From contig BIFP01000002.1 in assembly GCA_005402585.1 (NCBI GenBank), positions 1 through 64,000 of the forward strand: 64,000 nt of DNA, written 5' to 3'. The stretch comes from Micromonosporaceae bacterium KJ-029 (GTDB lineage: Bacteria; Actinomycetota; Actinomycetes; Mycobacteriales; Micromonosporaceae). The translations under genes were made by a program, and so were the position numbers. Within the stretch, counting starts at the first letter, position 1, and the number at the start of each line of letters is the position of its first letter. Of the stretch, positions 25,608 through 33,396 are shown in pieces. The notes under the pieces are model-generated. The model saw only the letters and a program-made list of their open reading frames with translations, did no database searches and was not told the DNA's origin.

Positions 25608-26624
25608 TCAGGCGGCGTGCGGAAGGTGGGCGGTGTAGGAGACGGTGCCGGCGTCCGTCCGGCACGCGCTCAGGTGCCCGCCCGCCGCCCCGAGCCCGCA
25701 CAGCCAGGTCACCTCGTCGACCGGCTCGCCGTCGGTGGGGAACGTCCGGACCCGCTCGTCGTACGGGCGGCCGGCCAGCGCCACGCGGGCGGTGCCAGCC
25801 TCCGCGTACCGGGCGGTGAGGGTGTCGCCGTCGCCGGCCCGCAGCGCGCCGGCGAGTTCGTCGAGGAACGCGGTGACCCCGGCCAGCGCGGCCAGCACCT
25901 CGTCACGGTTGCCGCGCAACATGTTCGCGGTGCGCTGCGGCGGAGTACCGGCGACCCGGGTGCCGTCCCGGAAACTGCCGGCGGCCAGGGTGAGGACCGC
26001 GTCGCGCAACGGCGACCGCTCGGCCGCACCGGCCAGCGCCCCGGCGAGCAGGTGCGGTACGTGCGAGGCGAGCGCCACCACGGCGTCGTGCCGATCGGCC
26101 GCCATCGGCACCACCCGGGCGGCGAAGACCTCGGTGACCAGGGCGGCGAGCCGACGGAACGCGGCCAGCCCGTCCGGTACGGGGCAGAGCACCCAGGCGG
26201 CGCCGGCGAACAGCTCCGGAAGCGCCGCAGTGAGGCCCGCCCGGTCGGTGCCGGCCATCGGGTGGCCGGGGACGAACCGGCGGGTCAACCCGTGCGCCGC
26301 CGCGAACGCCGCCAGCTCCGCCTTGGTGCTGCCGACGTCGGTGAGCAGGCAGTCCTCGCCGGTCGCCGTGGCGACCTCGACCAGGGTCGCCGGCAGCGTG
26401 GGCAGCGGCCCGCCGAGGAAGACCACGTCCCGGTCGGCCACCGCGTCGACCAGCCGCTCCGCCGTCGGTACGCCGGCCAGCCGGGCCTGCCGGCGGGTCG
26501 CCTCGTCCGGGTCCCAGCCGGTCACGTCCAGCCCGGCGGCACGCAGTCGGAGCAGCACCGAACCGCCGATCAGACCGGTGCCGACCACCGCTGCCCGCAG
26601 GCGTGCACCGGCCCTGACCACCAT
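25608..26624 (-). CDS. tyrA: Prephenate dehydrogenase
   Basis: Product of 338 aa. The N-terminal NAD-binding fold carries AAVVGTGLIGGSVLLRLRAAG. The catalytic region has PGHPMAGTDRAGL, with the histidine expected in TyrA, and SHVPHLLAGAL. The enzyme oxidatively decarboxylates prephenate to 4-hydroxyphenylpyruvate in tyrosine synthesis. No complete C-terminal ACT domain is seen; the last 90 residues are shorter and diverged. ATG 26624 is the first canonical start that fits the Rossmann start. The gene is monocistronic and divergent from the M48 peptidase. Confidence 0.93.
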   Translation of the reverse strand: MVVRAGARLRAAVVGTGLIGGSVLLRLRAAGLDVTGWDPDEATRRQARLAGVPTAERLVDAVADRDVVFLGGPLPTLPATLVEVATATGEDCLLTDVGSTKAELAAFAAAHGLTRRFVPGHPMAGTDRAGLTAALPELFAGAAWVLCPVPDGLAAFRRLAALVTEVFAARVVPMAADRHDAVVALASHVPHLLAGALAGAAERSPLRDAVLTLAAGSFRDGTRVAGTPPQRTANMLRGNRDEVLAALAGVTAFLDELAGALRAGDGDTLTARYAEAGTARVALAGRPYDERVRTFPTDGEPVDEVTWLCGLGAAGGHLSACRTDAGTVSYTAHLPHAA

Positions 26625-26890
26625 CCGCGTACCTCGGCGTCCCGTCTCGGTCGCGAAGCCGGCCGGCCCCGCGCAGTCGCGCCGAGGATATCGCCCGACC
26701 CGGCCGGCGCCCCGGCCCGCTTGGCCCGGCACTGGAACCGCCACACCTGATCTCCGTCTCCGGTGCTGGTCCCGCGGATCCCAGCCGGGCGAGGTCGGAC
26801 CAGAAGGGGGATGTCCACACCGGAGGTGCAACCTTTACCGTGCCCTCCGCCCCGCCACCACAGGCGGATTCTCACGGGGAGGGACAAACC

Positions 26891-28735
26891 ATGGCCGCGA
26901 CGTACCGGGCACTCGCCTCGGTGGTCATGTTGATCGGTTTCTACGTGGTCGCGCTGCTCCAGCTCGCCGCCGTCGGCGCGCTCTTCTACTGGATCGCCGG
27001 CCAGACCAACGGCCTGGCGGCCACCAAGCTGCTGCTGCCGCTGGTCGTCGCGCTGGGCGCGGTGGCCGTCGGACTCTGGCGGGCGATCCGGACCAGGCAC
27101 GAGCCGGCACCGGGCCTGGTGCTCGACGAGCGGGAGGCACCGCAGCTGTGGGCCACCGTCCGCGAGCTGGCCACGGCGGTCGGCACCCGCGCCCCGGACG
27201 AGATCCGGCTGGTGCCCGAGGTGAACGCGGCGGTCAGTGAGCAGAGCCAGATGCTCGGCCTGGTCGGCGGGCGGCGCACCCTGTACGTCGGCCTGCCGCT
27301 GCTCCAGGGACTGCGGGTCGACCAGCTCCGCTCGGTGCTGGCGCACGAGCTGGGCCACTACTCGGGCAAGCACACCCGGCTCGGCGAGGTCGCCTACCGG
27401 GGCCGGTTGGCGATCGGGAGCACGATCGAGCGGATCAAGCCGCGCAACCCGATCGGCCTGGTCTTCAGGGGCTACGCGAAGCTCTACCTACTGGTCGACA
27501 ATGCCGCCTCGCGGCGCCAGGAGCTGGAGGCGGACCGGGCGTCCGTGCAGCTGGCCGGTCACGAGGCGGCCACCTCCGCGCTGCGCAGCCTGCCGGCGCT
27601 CGACGCGGCCTGGAACTTCTACATGGGACAGTACGTTCACTCGGGCTGGCAGGCCGGCCTCGCCCCGGACGACCTGTTCGGCGGGTTCGGTCAGCTGCTC
27701 CAGGGCCGCCGGAACGAGATCGCCCAGCTCAGTACGGAGGCGCCTGACCGGGAGCCCTCGCGGTGGGACACCCACCCGCCGATCGGCATCCGGATCGACG
27801 CGATGGCGCAACTGCCCGCCGGCACGGTGACTGCGGACGACCGCCCCGCCGGGATCCTGCTAGCCGACCTTGACGGCGCCGGCCGGCGGTTGCAGGGCCT
27901 CGTGGTGGACCACGGCAACCGCCAGGTGCTGTCCTGGCCGGAGTTCACCCACGCGTCGATCGCCGCCGCGATGCAACGCCGGGTCGACGGGATCTACCGG
28001 GCCGCCGGCCGCTTCACCGGCACCGCGGAGCCGGGCCTGACCACGATCCTGGACCTGGTCCGGCAGCGCCGGCTCGGCGAGTTCGCCGAGCAGTTCTTCG
28101 GTGACGCCACCCGCAAGGAGGCGGCGGTCCGCTTCGCCGGGCCGATGGAGCTGCTGCTGGACAACGCGGCAGTCCGGGCCGGCCGGGCCCGCTACCAGCT
28201 GTCCTGGACCGGCCCGGCCCAGTTCGTCGGCGCCGACGGCGAGCCGCTCGACCTCGCCGAGATCGCCAAGCTCGCGGTCGACCCGCAGACCCTGGACGAG
28301 GCGCTGGCCCGGCTGACCGAAATGGGTGTCGACCCGGCCGGCGCGACCGTCGTACACAAGCGGGCCACCGCCGACAACGCCGGCGTGATCGGCGCCATCG
28401 GCAACGTGAAGATCGACGACGTGGAGCACGACCTGGTGATCCTCGACCGCGGTCTGATCATGGTCGGCGGTCCGGGCAAGGCCGGCGACGGCGAGGAGCG
28501 GCTCAAGGGCCTGCTCGAGTCGACACCGGTGGCCAAGCTGGCCGCCCGGCACCAGTACCTGCCGTACGAGGAGGTGGTGTCGGTGTCGGTGACCAAGCAG
28601 ATCCCGCTGCGGGCCGAACTGACGCTGCACGACGGCCGGGTGGTCGCGATGAAGGAGCTGTTCGGCAGCGTGCTGCTGGAGCGGCGCAGCCGGGACAACC
28701 TGCTGCGGGTGTTCGAACGGATCAACGAGGACTGA
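26891..28735 (+). CDS. M48 family membrane zinc metallopeptidase
   Basis: Product of 614 aa. Two N-terminal membrane segments (VVMLIGFYVVALLQLAAVGA and a LLLPLVVALGAVAVGLW stretch) are followed by the gluzincin motif HELGH (about residues 152-156) and the third-ligand region RQELEADRASV. HtpX/Ste24-like peptidases of this class act in membrane protein quality control. The C-terminal 250 residues include a PH-like segment (DLVILDRGLIMVGGPGKAG) not found in plain HtpX. ATG 26891 is chosen because GGGGAGGG precedes it; the frame could open at 26840. A bidirectional hairpin lies beyond the stop. Confidence 0.9.
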   Translation: MAATYRALASVVMLIGFYVVALLQLAAVGALFYWIAGQTNGLAATKLLLPLVVALGAVAVGLWRAIRTRHEPAPGLVLDEREAPQLWATVRELATAVGTRAPDEIRLVPEVNAAVSEQSQMLGLVGGRRTLYVGLPLLQGLRVDQLRSVLAHELGHYSGKHTRLGEVAYRGRLAIGSTIERIKPRNPIGLVFRGYAKLYLLVDNAASRRQELEADRASVQLAGHEAATSALRSLPALDAAWNFYMGQYVHSGWQAGLAPDDLFGGFGQLLQGRRNEIAQLSTEAPDREPSRWDTHPPIGIRIDAMAQLPAGTVTADDRPAGILLADLDGAGRRLQGLVVDHGNRQVLSWPEFTHASIAAAMQRRVDGIYRAAGRFTGTAEPGLTTILDLVRQRRLGEFAEQFFGDATRKEAAVRFAGPMELLLDNAAVRAGRARYQLSWTGPAQFVGADGEPLDLAEIAKLAVDPQTLDEALARLTEMGVDPAGATVVHKRATADNAGVIGAIGNVKIDDVEHDLVILDRGLIMVGGPGKAGDGEERLKGLLESTPVAKLAARHQYLPYEEVVSVSVTKQIPLRAELTLHDGRVVAMKELFGSVLLERRSRDNLLRVFERINED

Positions 28736-28746
28736 CGGCACACGAA

Positions 28747-28783
28747 CGAGGCCCGCTCTTCCGACATCGGGGAGCGGGCCTCG
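28747..28783. terminator. Bidirectional hairpin between M48 gene and dapC
   Basis: CGAGGCCCGCTC (28747-28758) and GAGCGGGCCTCG (28772-28783) are perfect 12-bp complements with a 13-nt loop. They lie between two convergent stop codons and probably terminate both transcripts. Confidence 0.7.
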
Positions 28784-28794
28784 GCGTGGTCGGG

Positions 28795-29904
28795 TCAGGC
28801 TTGCGCGAGCCGGGCGGCGACCGCCGCGATCCGCTCGTCGGACTCGGTCAACGCCGCCCGGACGTACTGCCGGGCGCCGGGGCCGTAGAAGACACCGGCG
28901 GCGACCAGGATCCCCCGTCGGGCCAGCCAGTCGACGGTGTCCCAGCAGTCCTCGCCACGGGTGAGCCAGAGGTAGAGCCCGGCCTCGGAGTGTTCCACGG
29001 TGAAGCCGGCGCCGGTGAACGCCGCCCGCAGCACCTCGCGCCGCGCGCGGTAGCGCTCCCGCTGCTCGTCGGCGTGCCGATCGTCGGCCAGGGCGGCGAC
29101 CATGGCCGCCTGCACCGGCGCGGGCACGATCATCCCCGCGTGCTTACGGATCTTGAGCAGCTCGGCCACCAGAGCCGGGTCACCGGCGACGAACCCGGCC
29201 CGGTAACCGGCGAGGTTGGACCGCTTGGACAGCGAGTGCACCGCCAGCACCGAGTCGTACGAGCCGCCGCAGACCTCGGGCGAGAGCACCGAGACCGGCT
29301 CGGCGTCCCAGCCCAGCGGCAGGTAGCACTCGTCGCTGGCGACCACCGCGCCGCGCTCCCGAGCCCAGTCCACCACCTTCCGCAGGTGGGTCGCGGGCAA
29401 CACCCGGCCGGTCGGGTTGCCCGGCGAGTTGACCCAGACGAGGCGTACCCGGGAGGTCGGACCGACGGCGGTCAGTGAGTCGGCGCGTACCGTCGTGGCC
29501 CCGGCCAGCCGCGCCCCGTCCTCATACGTCGGGTAGGCGACCGACGGCACCACCACCACATCGCCGGGGCCCAACCCGAGCAGGGTGGGCAACCAGGCGA
29601 CCAGTTCCTTGGAGCCGATCGTCGGCAGCACCCCGAGCCCGTCGACGCCGGCGCCGCAGGCCCGGGCCACCCAGGCCGCGATCGCGTCGCGCAGCGCCGG
29701 GGTGCCAGCGGTCAGCGGGTAACCCGGCGCGTCCGACGCGTCGGCCAGGGCCGCCCGGATCACCTCCGGCACCGGGTCGACCGGCGTGCCCATGGAGAGG
29801 TTGACCAGGCCGTCCGGATGCGCCGCGGCCAGGGCCGCCGCGGCGTCCAGGGTGTCCCAGGTGAACTCGGGCAGCCGCGACGAGACCGGCGCGGGCCGGT
29901 TCAG
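28795..29904 (-). CDS. dapC: Succinyldiaminopimelate transaminase DapC, apparent CTG start
   Basis: Fold-type I PLP aminotransferase of 369 aa. The lysine site is SLSKRSNLAGYRAGF and the PLP-phosphate region VWVNSPGNPTGRVLP is present. It forms N-succinyl-LL-diaminopimelate from the keto acid made after DapD. The family start (VSSRLPEFTWDTLDAA) lies immediately after the fdxA stop. No ATG, GTG or TTG exists in frame between 30036, deep inside fdxA, and the internal ATG of NLSMGTP. CTG at 29904, overlapping the fdxA TGA as CTGA with GAGGG upstream, is therefore the best start. The fdxA-dapC pairing matches known actinobacterial synteny. Confidence 0.9.
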   Translation of the reverse strand: MNRPAPVSSRLPEFTWDTLDAAAALAAAHPDGLVNLSMGTPVDPVPEVIRAALADASDAPGYPLTAGTPALRDAIAAWVARACGAGVDGLGVLPTIGSKELVAWLPTLLGLGPGDVVVVPSVAYPTYEDGARLAGATTVRADSLTAVGPTSRVRLVWVNSPGNPTGRVLPATHLRKVVDWARERGAVVASDECYLPLGWDAEPVSVLSPEVCGGSYDSVLAVHSLSKRSNLAGYRAGFVAGDPALVAELLKIRKHAGMIVPAPVQAAMVAALADDRHADEQRERYRARREVLRAAFTGAGFTVEHSEAGLYLWLTRGEDCWDTVDWLARRGILVAAGVFYGPGARQYVRAALTESDERIAAVAARLAQA

Positions 29905-30227
29905 TGGCCCTCGCCGCGCGGCGGCTGCGCGGCGACGAAGGTGGCGTCCTTCTCCACCTTGCCGACCTTCGAGGCGCCGCCGGGCGAGCCCAGGTCCTCG
30001 AAGAACTCGTAGTTGGCGCCGGTGTAGTCCTTCCACTGCTCCGGCACGTCGTCCTCGTAGAAGATCGCCTCCACTGGGCAGACAGGCTCACAGGCACCAC
30101 AGTCGACGCACTCGTCGGGGTGGATGTAGAGCATCCGGTTGCCCTCGTAAATGCAGTCGACCGGGCATTCCTCGATGCATGCCTTGTCGAGCACATCCAC
30201 GCACGGCTCGGCGATGATGTAGGTCAC
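29901..30227 (-). CDS. fdxA: Seven-iron ferredoxin FdxA
   Basis: Product of 108 aa with two cluster-binding stretches: PCVDVLDKACIEECPVDCIYEG and DECVDCGACEPVCPVEAIFYEDD. They give the cysteine pattern of actinobacterial 3Fe-4S/4Fe-4S ferredoxins, small electron carriers. The start is GTG 30227 with GAGGAGAAG upstream; six upstream codons in the open frame are probably not translated. It is the first gene of the fdxA-dapC pair, with the two coding regions meeting in a 4-nt overlap. Confidence 0.95.
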   Translation of the reverse strand: MTYIIAEPCVDVLDKACIEECPVDCIYEGNRMLYIHPDECVDCGACEPVCPVEAIFYEDDVPEQWKDYTGANYEFFEDLGSPGGASKVGKVEKDATFVAAQPPRGEGH

Positions 30228-30306
30228 CGGTCTTCTCCTCCGCAAGACGCGCCGCGATCACCCGCGACGGTAAGAGCCTAGTATCTCGCCGGGGAGGAGG
30301 TCGATC

Positions 30307-31350
30307 GTGCTCCGAGAGCAGGACGTGGGACACCGGATCGTGGTCCGGCGCGTGGTGGGACATCGCGGCGGTCGCCCGGTGTACTCCGACTCCCTCGGCG
30401 AGCTGGTCGAGCTGACCGAGACCCACCTCACACTGACCACCCGGCAGGGACGGCTGCGCGTACCGATGGCCGAGGTGCACCGGGCCAAGCGGGTCCCCGC
30501 CGCCCGGCGGCCCACCGCCGCCGCCGTGGTCGAGTTGGAACTCGCCGCCGATGAGGCGTGGCCGGCGCCCACCCGCGCCCGCCTCGGCGACTGGCTGCTG
30601 CGCGCCGCCGACGGCTGGACCGGCCGGGCCAACTCGGCCCTGCCGGTCGGCGACCCGGACCGGCCGCTGGAGGCCGCGCTGGACGCGGTCGAGCGCTGGT
30701 ACGCCGACCGGGGTCAGCCGGCGTTGGTCAACACGCCGCTGCCGCTGGCCGCGCCGGTCGGCGCCGAAATCGACCTTCGCGGCTGGGACAGCCGCCCGCC
30801 GGTGCTGGTGCAGACCACCCCGCTTTCCACCCTGGCCGGGTCGCGACCGCCGTTGGCCACAGCGCCCGGCGCCGGCCCGTCTGGATCCGGCTTGCCCGGG
30901 TTGGGTGGCGGGCCGGAGCTGGGCGCGGGAGCGGTACCGGCCGGCGGGCCGGTGGTCGAGCTGGCGGCCGCGCCGTCAGCGGACTGGCTCGCGGTGGCGG
31001 CCGGCCGCAAGGGCGAGCTGCCGGAGGCCGCCCGGCATGTGCTCACCGCCGTGGACCAGGTCCGCTTCGCCCACGTGTACGCCGACGGCGCGCTCGTCGC
31101 GATCGGCCGTGGGACGGTGACCGGCCGGGGGCGCTGGCTCGGGTTGTCCCTGATCGAGGTGCTGCCCGCCGCGCGCCGGCAGGGACTGGCCGCCAGGCTG
31201 ATCCGGGGGCTCGCCGACTGGGCCGCCGGCGCCGGGGCGACCGACGCGTTCCTCCAGGTGGAGCAGAGCAACGCCGCCGCAGTCGCGCTCTACCGCAAGC
31301 TGGGCTTCACCACCCACCACACCTACCTGACCCGGGTAGCGCCACACTGA
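30307..31350 (+). CDS. GNAT N-acetyltransferase, cg3035/Rv0428c-like
   Basis: Product of 347 aa. The N-terminal 60 residues form a small beta domain (DVGHRIVVRRVVGHRGGRPV, LTTRQGRLRVPMAEVHRAKRV). The C-terminal GNAT fold has the acetyl-CoA loop VLPAARRQGLAARLIRGLADWA and the closing motif NAAAVALYRKLGFTTHHTY. A Gly/Pro-rich linker of low complexity lies near residues 180-215. The arrangement matches the cg3035/Rv0428c group; the substrate is unknown. The start is GTG 30307 behind GGGGAGGAGG, with TAGTAT (30279-30284) as a possible -10. Confidence 0.88.
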   Translation: MLREQDVGHRIVVRRVVGHRGGRPVYSDSLGELVELTETHLTLTTRQGRLRVPMAEVHRAKRVPAARRPTAAAVVELELAADEAWPAPTRARLGDWLLRAADGWTGRANSALPVGDPDRPLEAALDAVERWYADRGQPALVNTPLPLAAPVGAEIDLRGWDSRPPVLVQTTPLSTLAGSRPPLATAPGAGPSGSGLPGLGGGPELGAGAVPAGGPVVELAAAPSADWLAVAAGRKGELPEAARHVLTAVDQVRFAHVYADGALVAIGRGTVTGRGRWLGLSLIEVLPAARRQGLAARLIRGLADWAAGAGATDAFLQVEQSNAAAVALYRKLGFTTHHTYLTRVAPH

Positions 31351-31391
31351 CCGAGCCCACGACGGATCGACGGACGCGACCCCGACCGGCG

Positions 31392-31856
31392 TCAGCGGCG
31401 GACGATTCGGCGGGGCTTGGCCGCGCTGGTCTCGGCGTACCGCTTGAGGCTCTGCGAGCGGTGGTCGCGTCCCAGCGTGGTGAGCAGCAGGTAGCCCAGG
31501 AACACCCCGGCGCTGGTCGCCGCCAGGTAGAGCACCACCTGCCAGAAGAAGGTGGCGCTACCGCCGGCGAACGGGCTCGTGCCGACCAGCAGCGGCGCGA
31601 TGAGCATGGTCAGCCCGAGCGCGATGCCGATCGCGCCGGCCACCTCGGCGCCCCACTGGGCGACCGGGTACCGCCGGCCCCTGCTGAAGGCGACCCAGGC
31701 CAGGATCAGCCCGACAACCACGAACATCCCGAGGGTCACCCTGTCGGCGGCGGCTTCGTCACCGTCGAAGCCGAACCGGATGACCAGCCGGGCGACCACG
31801 TTGACCACGAACAACGCGATCGCGAGTACCCCGACCGCGCGCCACCGCTCCCTCAT
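31392..31856 (-). CDS. Four-helix membrane protein, unknown function
   Basis: Product of 154 aa with four clear hydrophobic segments (AVGVLAIALFVVNVVARLVI; VTLGMFVVVGLILAWVAF; GAIGIALGLTMLIAPLLVG; VVLYLAATSAGVFLGYLLL) and a basic C-terminal tail (KRYAETSAAKPRRIVRR). The family is not recognised by name. It follows another small membrane protein and mshB on the same strand with a gap of about 80 bp, so it may belong to the same transcript. Confidence 0.7.
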   Translation of the reverse strand: MRERWRAVGVLAIALFVVNVVARLVIRFGFDGDEAAADRVTLGMFVVVGLILAWVAFSRGRRYPVAQWGAEVAGAIGIALGLTMLIAPLLVGTSPFAGGSATFFWQVVLYLAATSAGVFLGYLLLTTLGRDHRSQSLKRYAETSAAKPRRIVRR

Positions 31857-31934
31857 TTCACGCCTCCCGCCGTACCGCCCGCTCCGATGGCGAGCCTCCT
31901 GGCAGGAATGTCTACCACTCGTCGCTGTGCCTCG

Positions 31935-32387
31935 TCAGTACCGACCGGGCGCCGGCGGCGGTGCCAGGATCGAACGGAACGCCATCACCGCGAAGGTCAT
32001 CGCGCCGGCCACCACCAGGGTGAGCCCGACCCAGTTGCCGACGAGCAGCACGTCGCCCTCGGTGGTCCGGTCGGCGGCGGCCACCATGATCACCACCCAC
32101 GGCAGCGCCGGCAACGCCACCGCCCAGCGGCGGCCGACCGACTCGACGGCGAACCAGCTGAGCACGATGTTCGCGCCGACCGCCACGAGCACCGCCAACC
32201 CGACCAGGTACCCGCCGACCCGCAACGGGGCGAGCAGCAGCTCCAGCACCGCGGTCACCGCCCCGGCGACGAACGCGACCAGTCCACCGGCCACCCGCAA
32301 CCCGATGTCGAGGGGCCGCCACACCCGGGCGGGCGGCGGCGGATCCTGCTCCTGCGGGGCGACCGGCATCGCGGCGGGGAGGGTCAC
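31935..32387 (-). CDS. Membrane protein encoded next to mshB
   Basis: Product of 150 aa with about four hydrophobic segments ([74 protein letters not shown]) after a Pro-rich cytoplasmic start. GTG 32387 overlaps the mshB TGA (GTGA), so the two are coupled. A membrane protein at this position beside mshB is also found in mycobacteria (Rv1171 neighbourhood). Its function is unknown. Confidence 0.75.
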   Translation of the reverse strand: MTLPAAMPVAPQEQDPPPPARVWRPLDIGLRVAGGLVAFVAGAVTAVLELLLAPLRVGGYLVGLAVLVAVGANIVLSWFAVESVGRRWAVALPALPWVVIMVAAADRTTEGDVLLVGNWVGLTLVVAGAMTFAVMAFRSILAPPPAPGRY

Positions 32388-33310
32388 CGGAGACCGGCCG
32401 AGCCGACCGGGATGGGATCCGGGCCGGCGGCGACCTCCAGCCCGGCGAACAGGTCCGACTCCCAGCCGTACGGGCCGCTGCCCGGCCCCTTCGTCCCGAC
32501 CGCGAGGGTGAAGTACTCCACCCCCATGAACTCCGCGCCGAAGTTGCCGGCGATCGAGTAGAGCCAGGACGTGGCCGGAATCTGGGTGGCGTGCGCGCGC
32601 ATCGCCGCCTCCTTGGCGGCGTGCTGCTCGGTCGCGTCGATCCGCGCCGCGATCTCCTTGTCCGGCGTGCAGAAGGGCAGCTCGGTCGCGTCGGAGATGC
32701 CGGCGAAGGGGTTGTCCGACGTCTCCTCGAAGTGCGTCATGCCCGCCTCCAGCACGCTCTGCGGCATCGCCGTCCAGTAGACCTTCGCGGGGGCGAGACC
32801 CTCGCGGGCGGCCAGCTCGACGGCGCGCATCGTTACCCGGTGCGCCTGGATGTGGTCGGGGTGGCCGTAGAAGCCGTTGTCGTCGTAGGTGATCACCACC
32901 TGCGGGCGTACCTCCCGGATGACCTCCAGCAGGTACCCGGCCGCCTCGTCCAGGTCGGCCCGCCAGAACGCCCGGGGGTGCCCGTTGGTGGGCAGGCCCA
33001 TCATCCCCGAGTCACGGTAGCGCCCCGCGCCGCCGAGGAAGCGGTGATCGGTGACGCCCAGCTCGACGCAGGCCGCGGCCAGCTCGGCGATCCGGTACCC
33101 GCCGAGCTGGTCGGCGTGGGCGGCGGCGAGACCGGTCAACTCCGGTACGTGGATCTCGCCCTCCTCGCCCAATGTGCAGGTGACCAGGGTGACGTGGGCA
33201 CCGGTGGCCACGTAGTGGGCCATGGTCGAGCCGGTGCCGATGGACTCGTCGTCGGGGTGCGCGTGGACCAGCAGCAGGCGGCGGTCAGGCAGCGTCGTCA
33301 CGACGGTCAC
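32384..33310 (-). CDS. mshB: Mycothiol biosynthesis deacetylase MshB
   Basis: Product of about 308 aa in the LmbE-like metal-dependent deacetylase family. It removes acetyl from GlcNAc-inositol, the second dedicated enzymatic step to mycothiol. The zinc motif AHPDDE near the N terminus, [12 protein letters not shown], and [15 protein letters not shown] with the third ligand are all present. GTG 33310 gives the expected start [22 protein letters not shown]; longer in-frame starts exist. A coupled membrane protein follows, and the S9 peptidase diverges from it. Confidence 0.93.
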   Translation of the reverse strand: MTVVTTLPDRRLLLVHAHPDDESIGTGSTMAHYVATGAHVTLVTCTLGEEGEIHVPELTGLAAAHADQLGGYRIAELAAACVELGVTDHRFLGGAGRYRDSGMMGLPTNGHPRAFWRADLDEAAGYLLEVIREVRPQVVITYDDNGFYGHPDHIQAHRVTMRAVELAAREGLAPAKVYWTAMPQSVLEAGMTHFEETSDNPFAGISDATELPFCTPDKEIAARIDATEQHAAKEAAMRAHATQIPATSWLYSIAGNFGAEFMGVEYFTLAVGTKGPGSGPYGWESDLFAGLEVAAGPDPIPVGSAGLR

Positions 33311-33383
33311 TCTAACCGGCGGTTCTTCCGTACCGGCCCTGACGCGTCCGCCCAGGTCGGTCACATCCCGCTCGGCACCGGCC

Positions 33384-33389
33384 TACGAT
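33384..33389 (+). promoter_or_regulatory. Possible -10 element for a leaderless S9 peptidase mRNA
   Basis: TACGAT fits the TANNNT pattern and ends seven bases before GTG 33397. This places the predicted transcription start at the start codon. No Shine-Dalgarno sequence is present, consistent with a leaderless message. Confidence 0.4.
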
Positions 33390-33396
33390 CTGGCCT

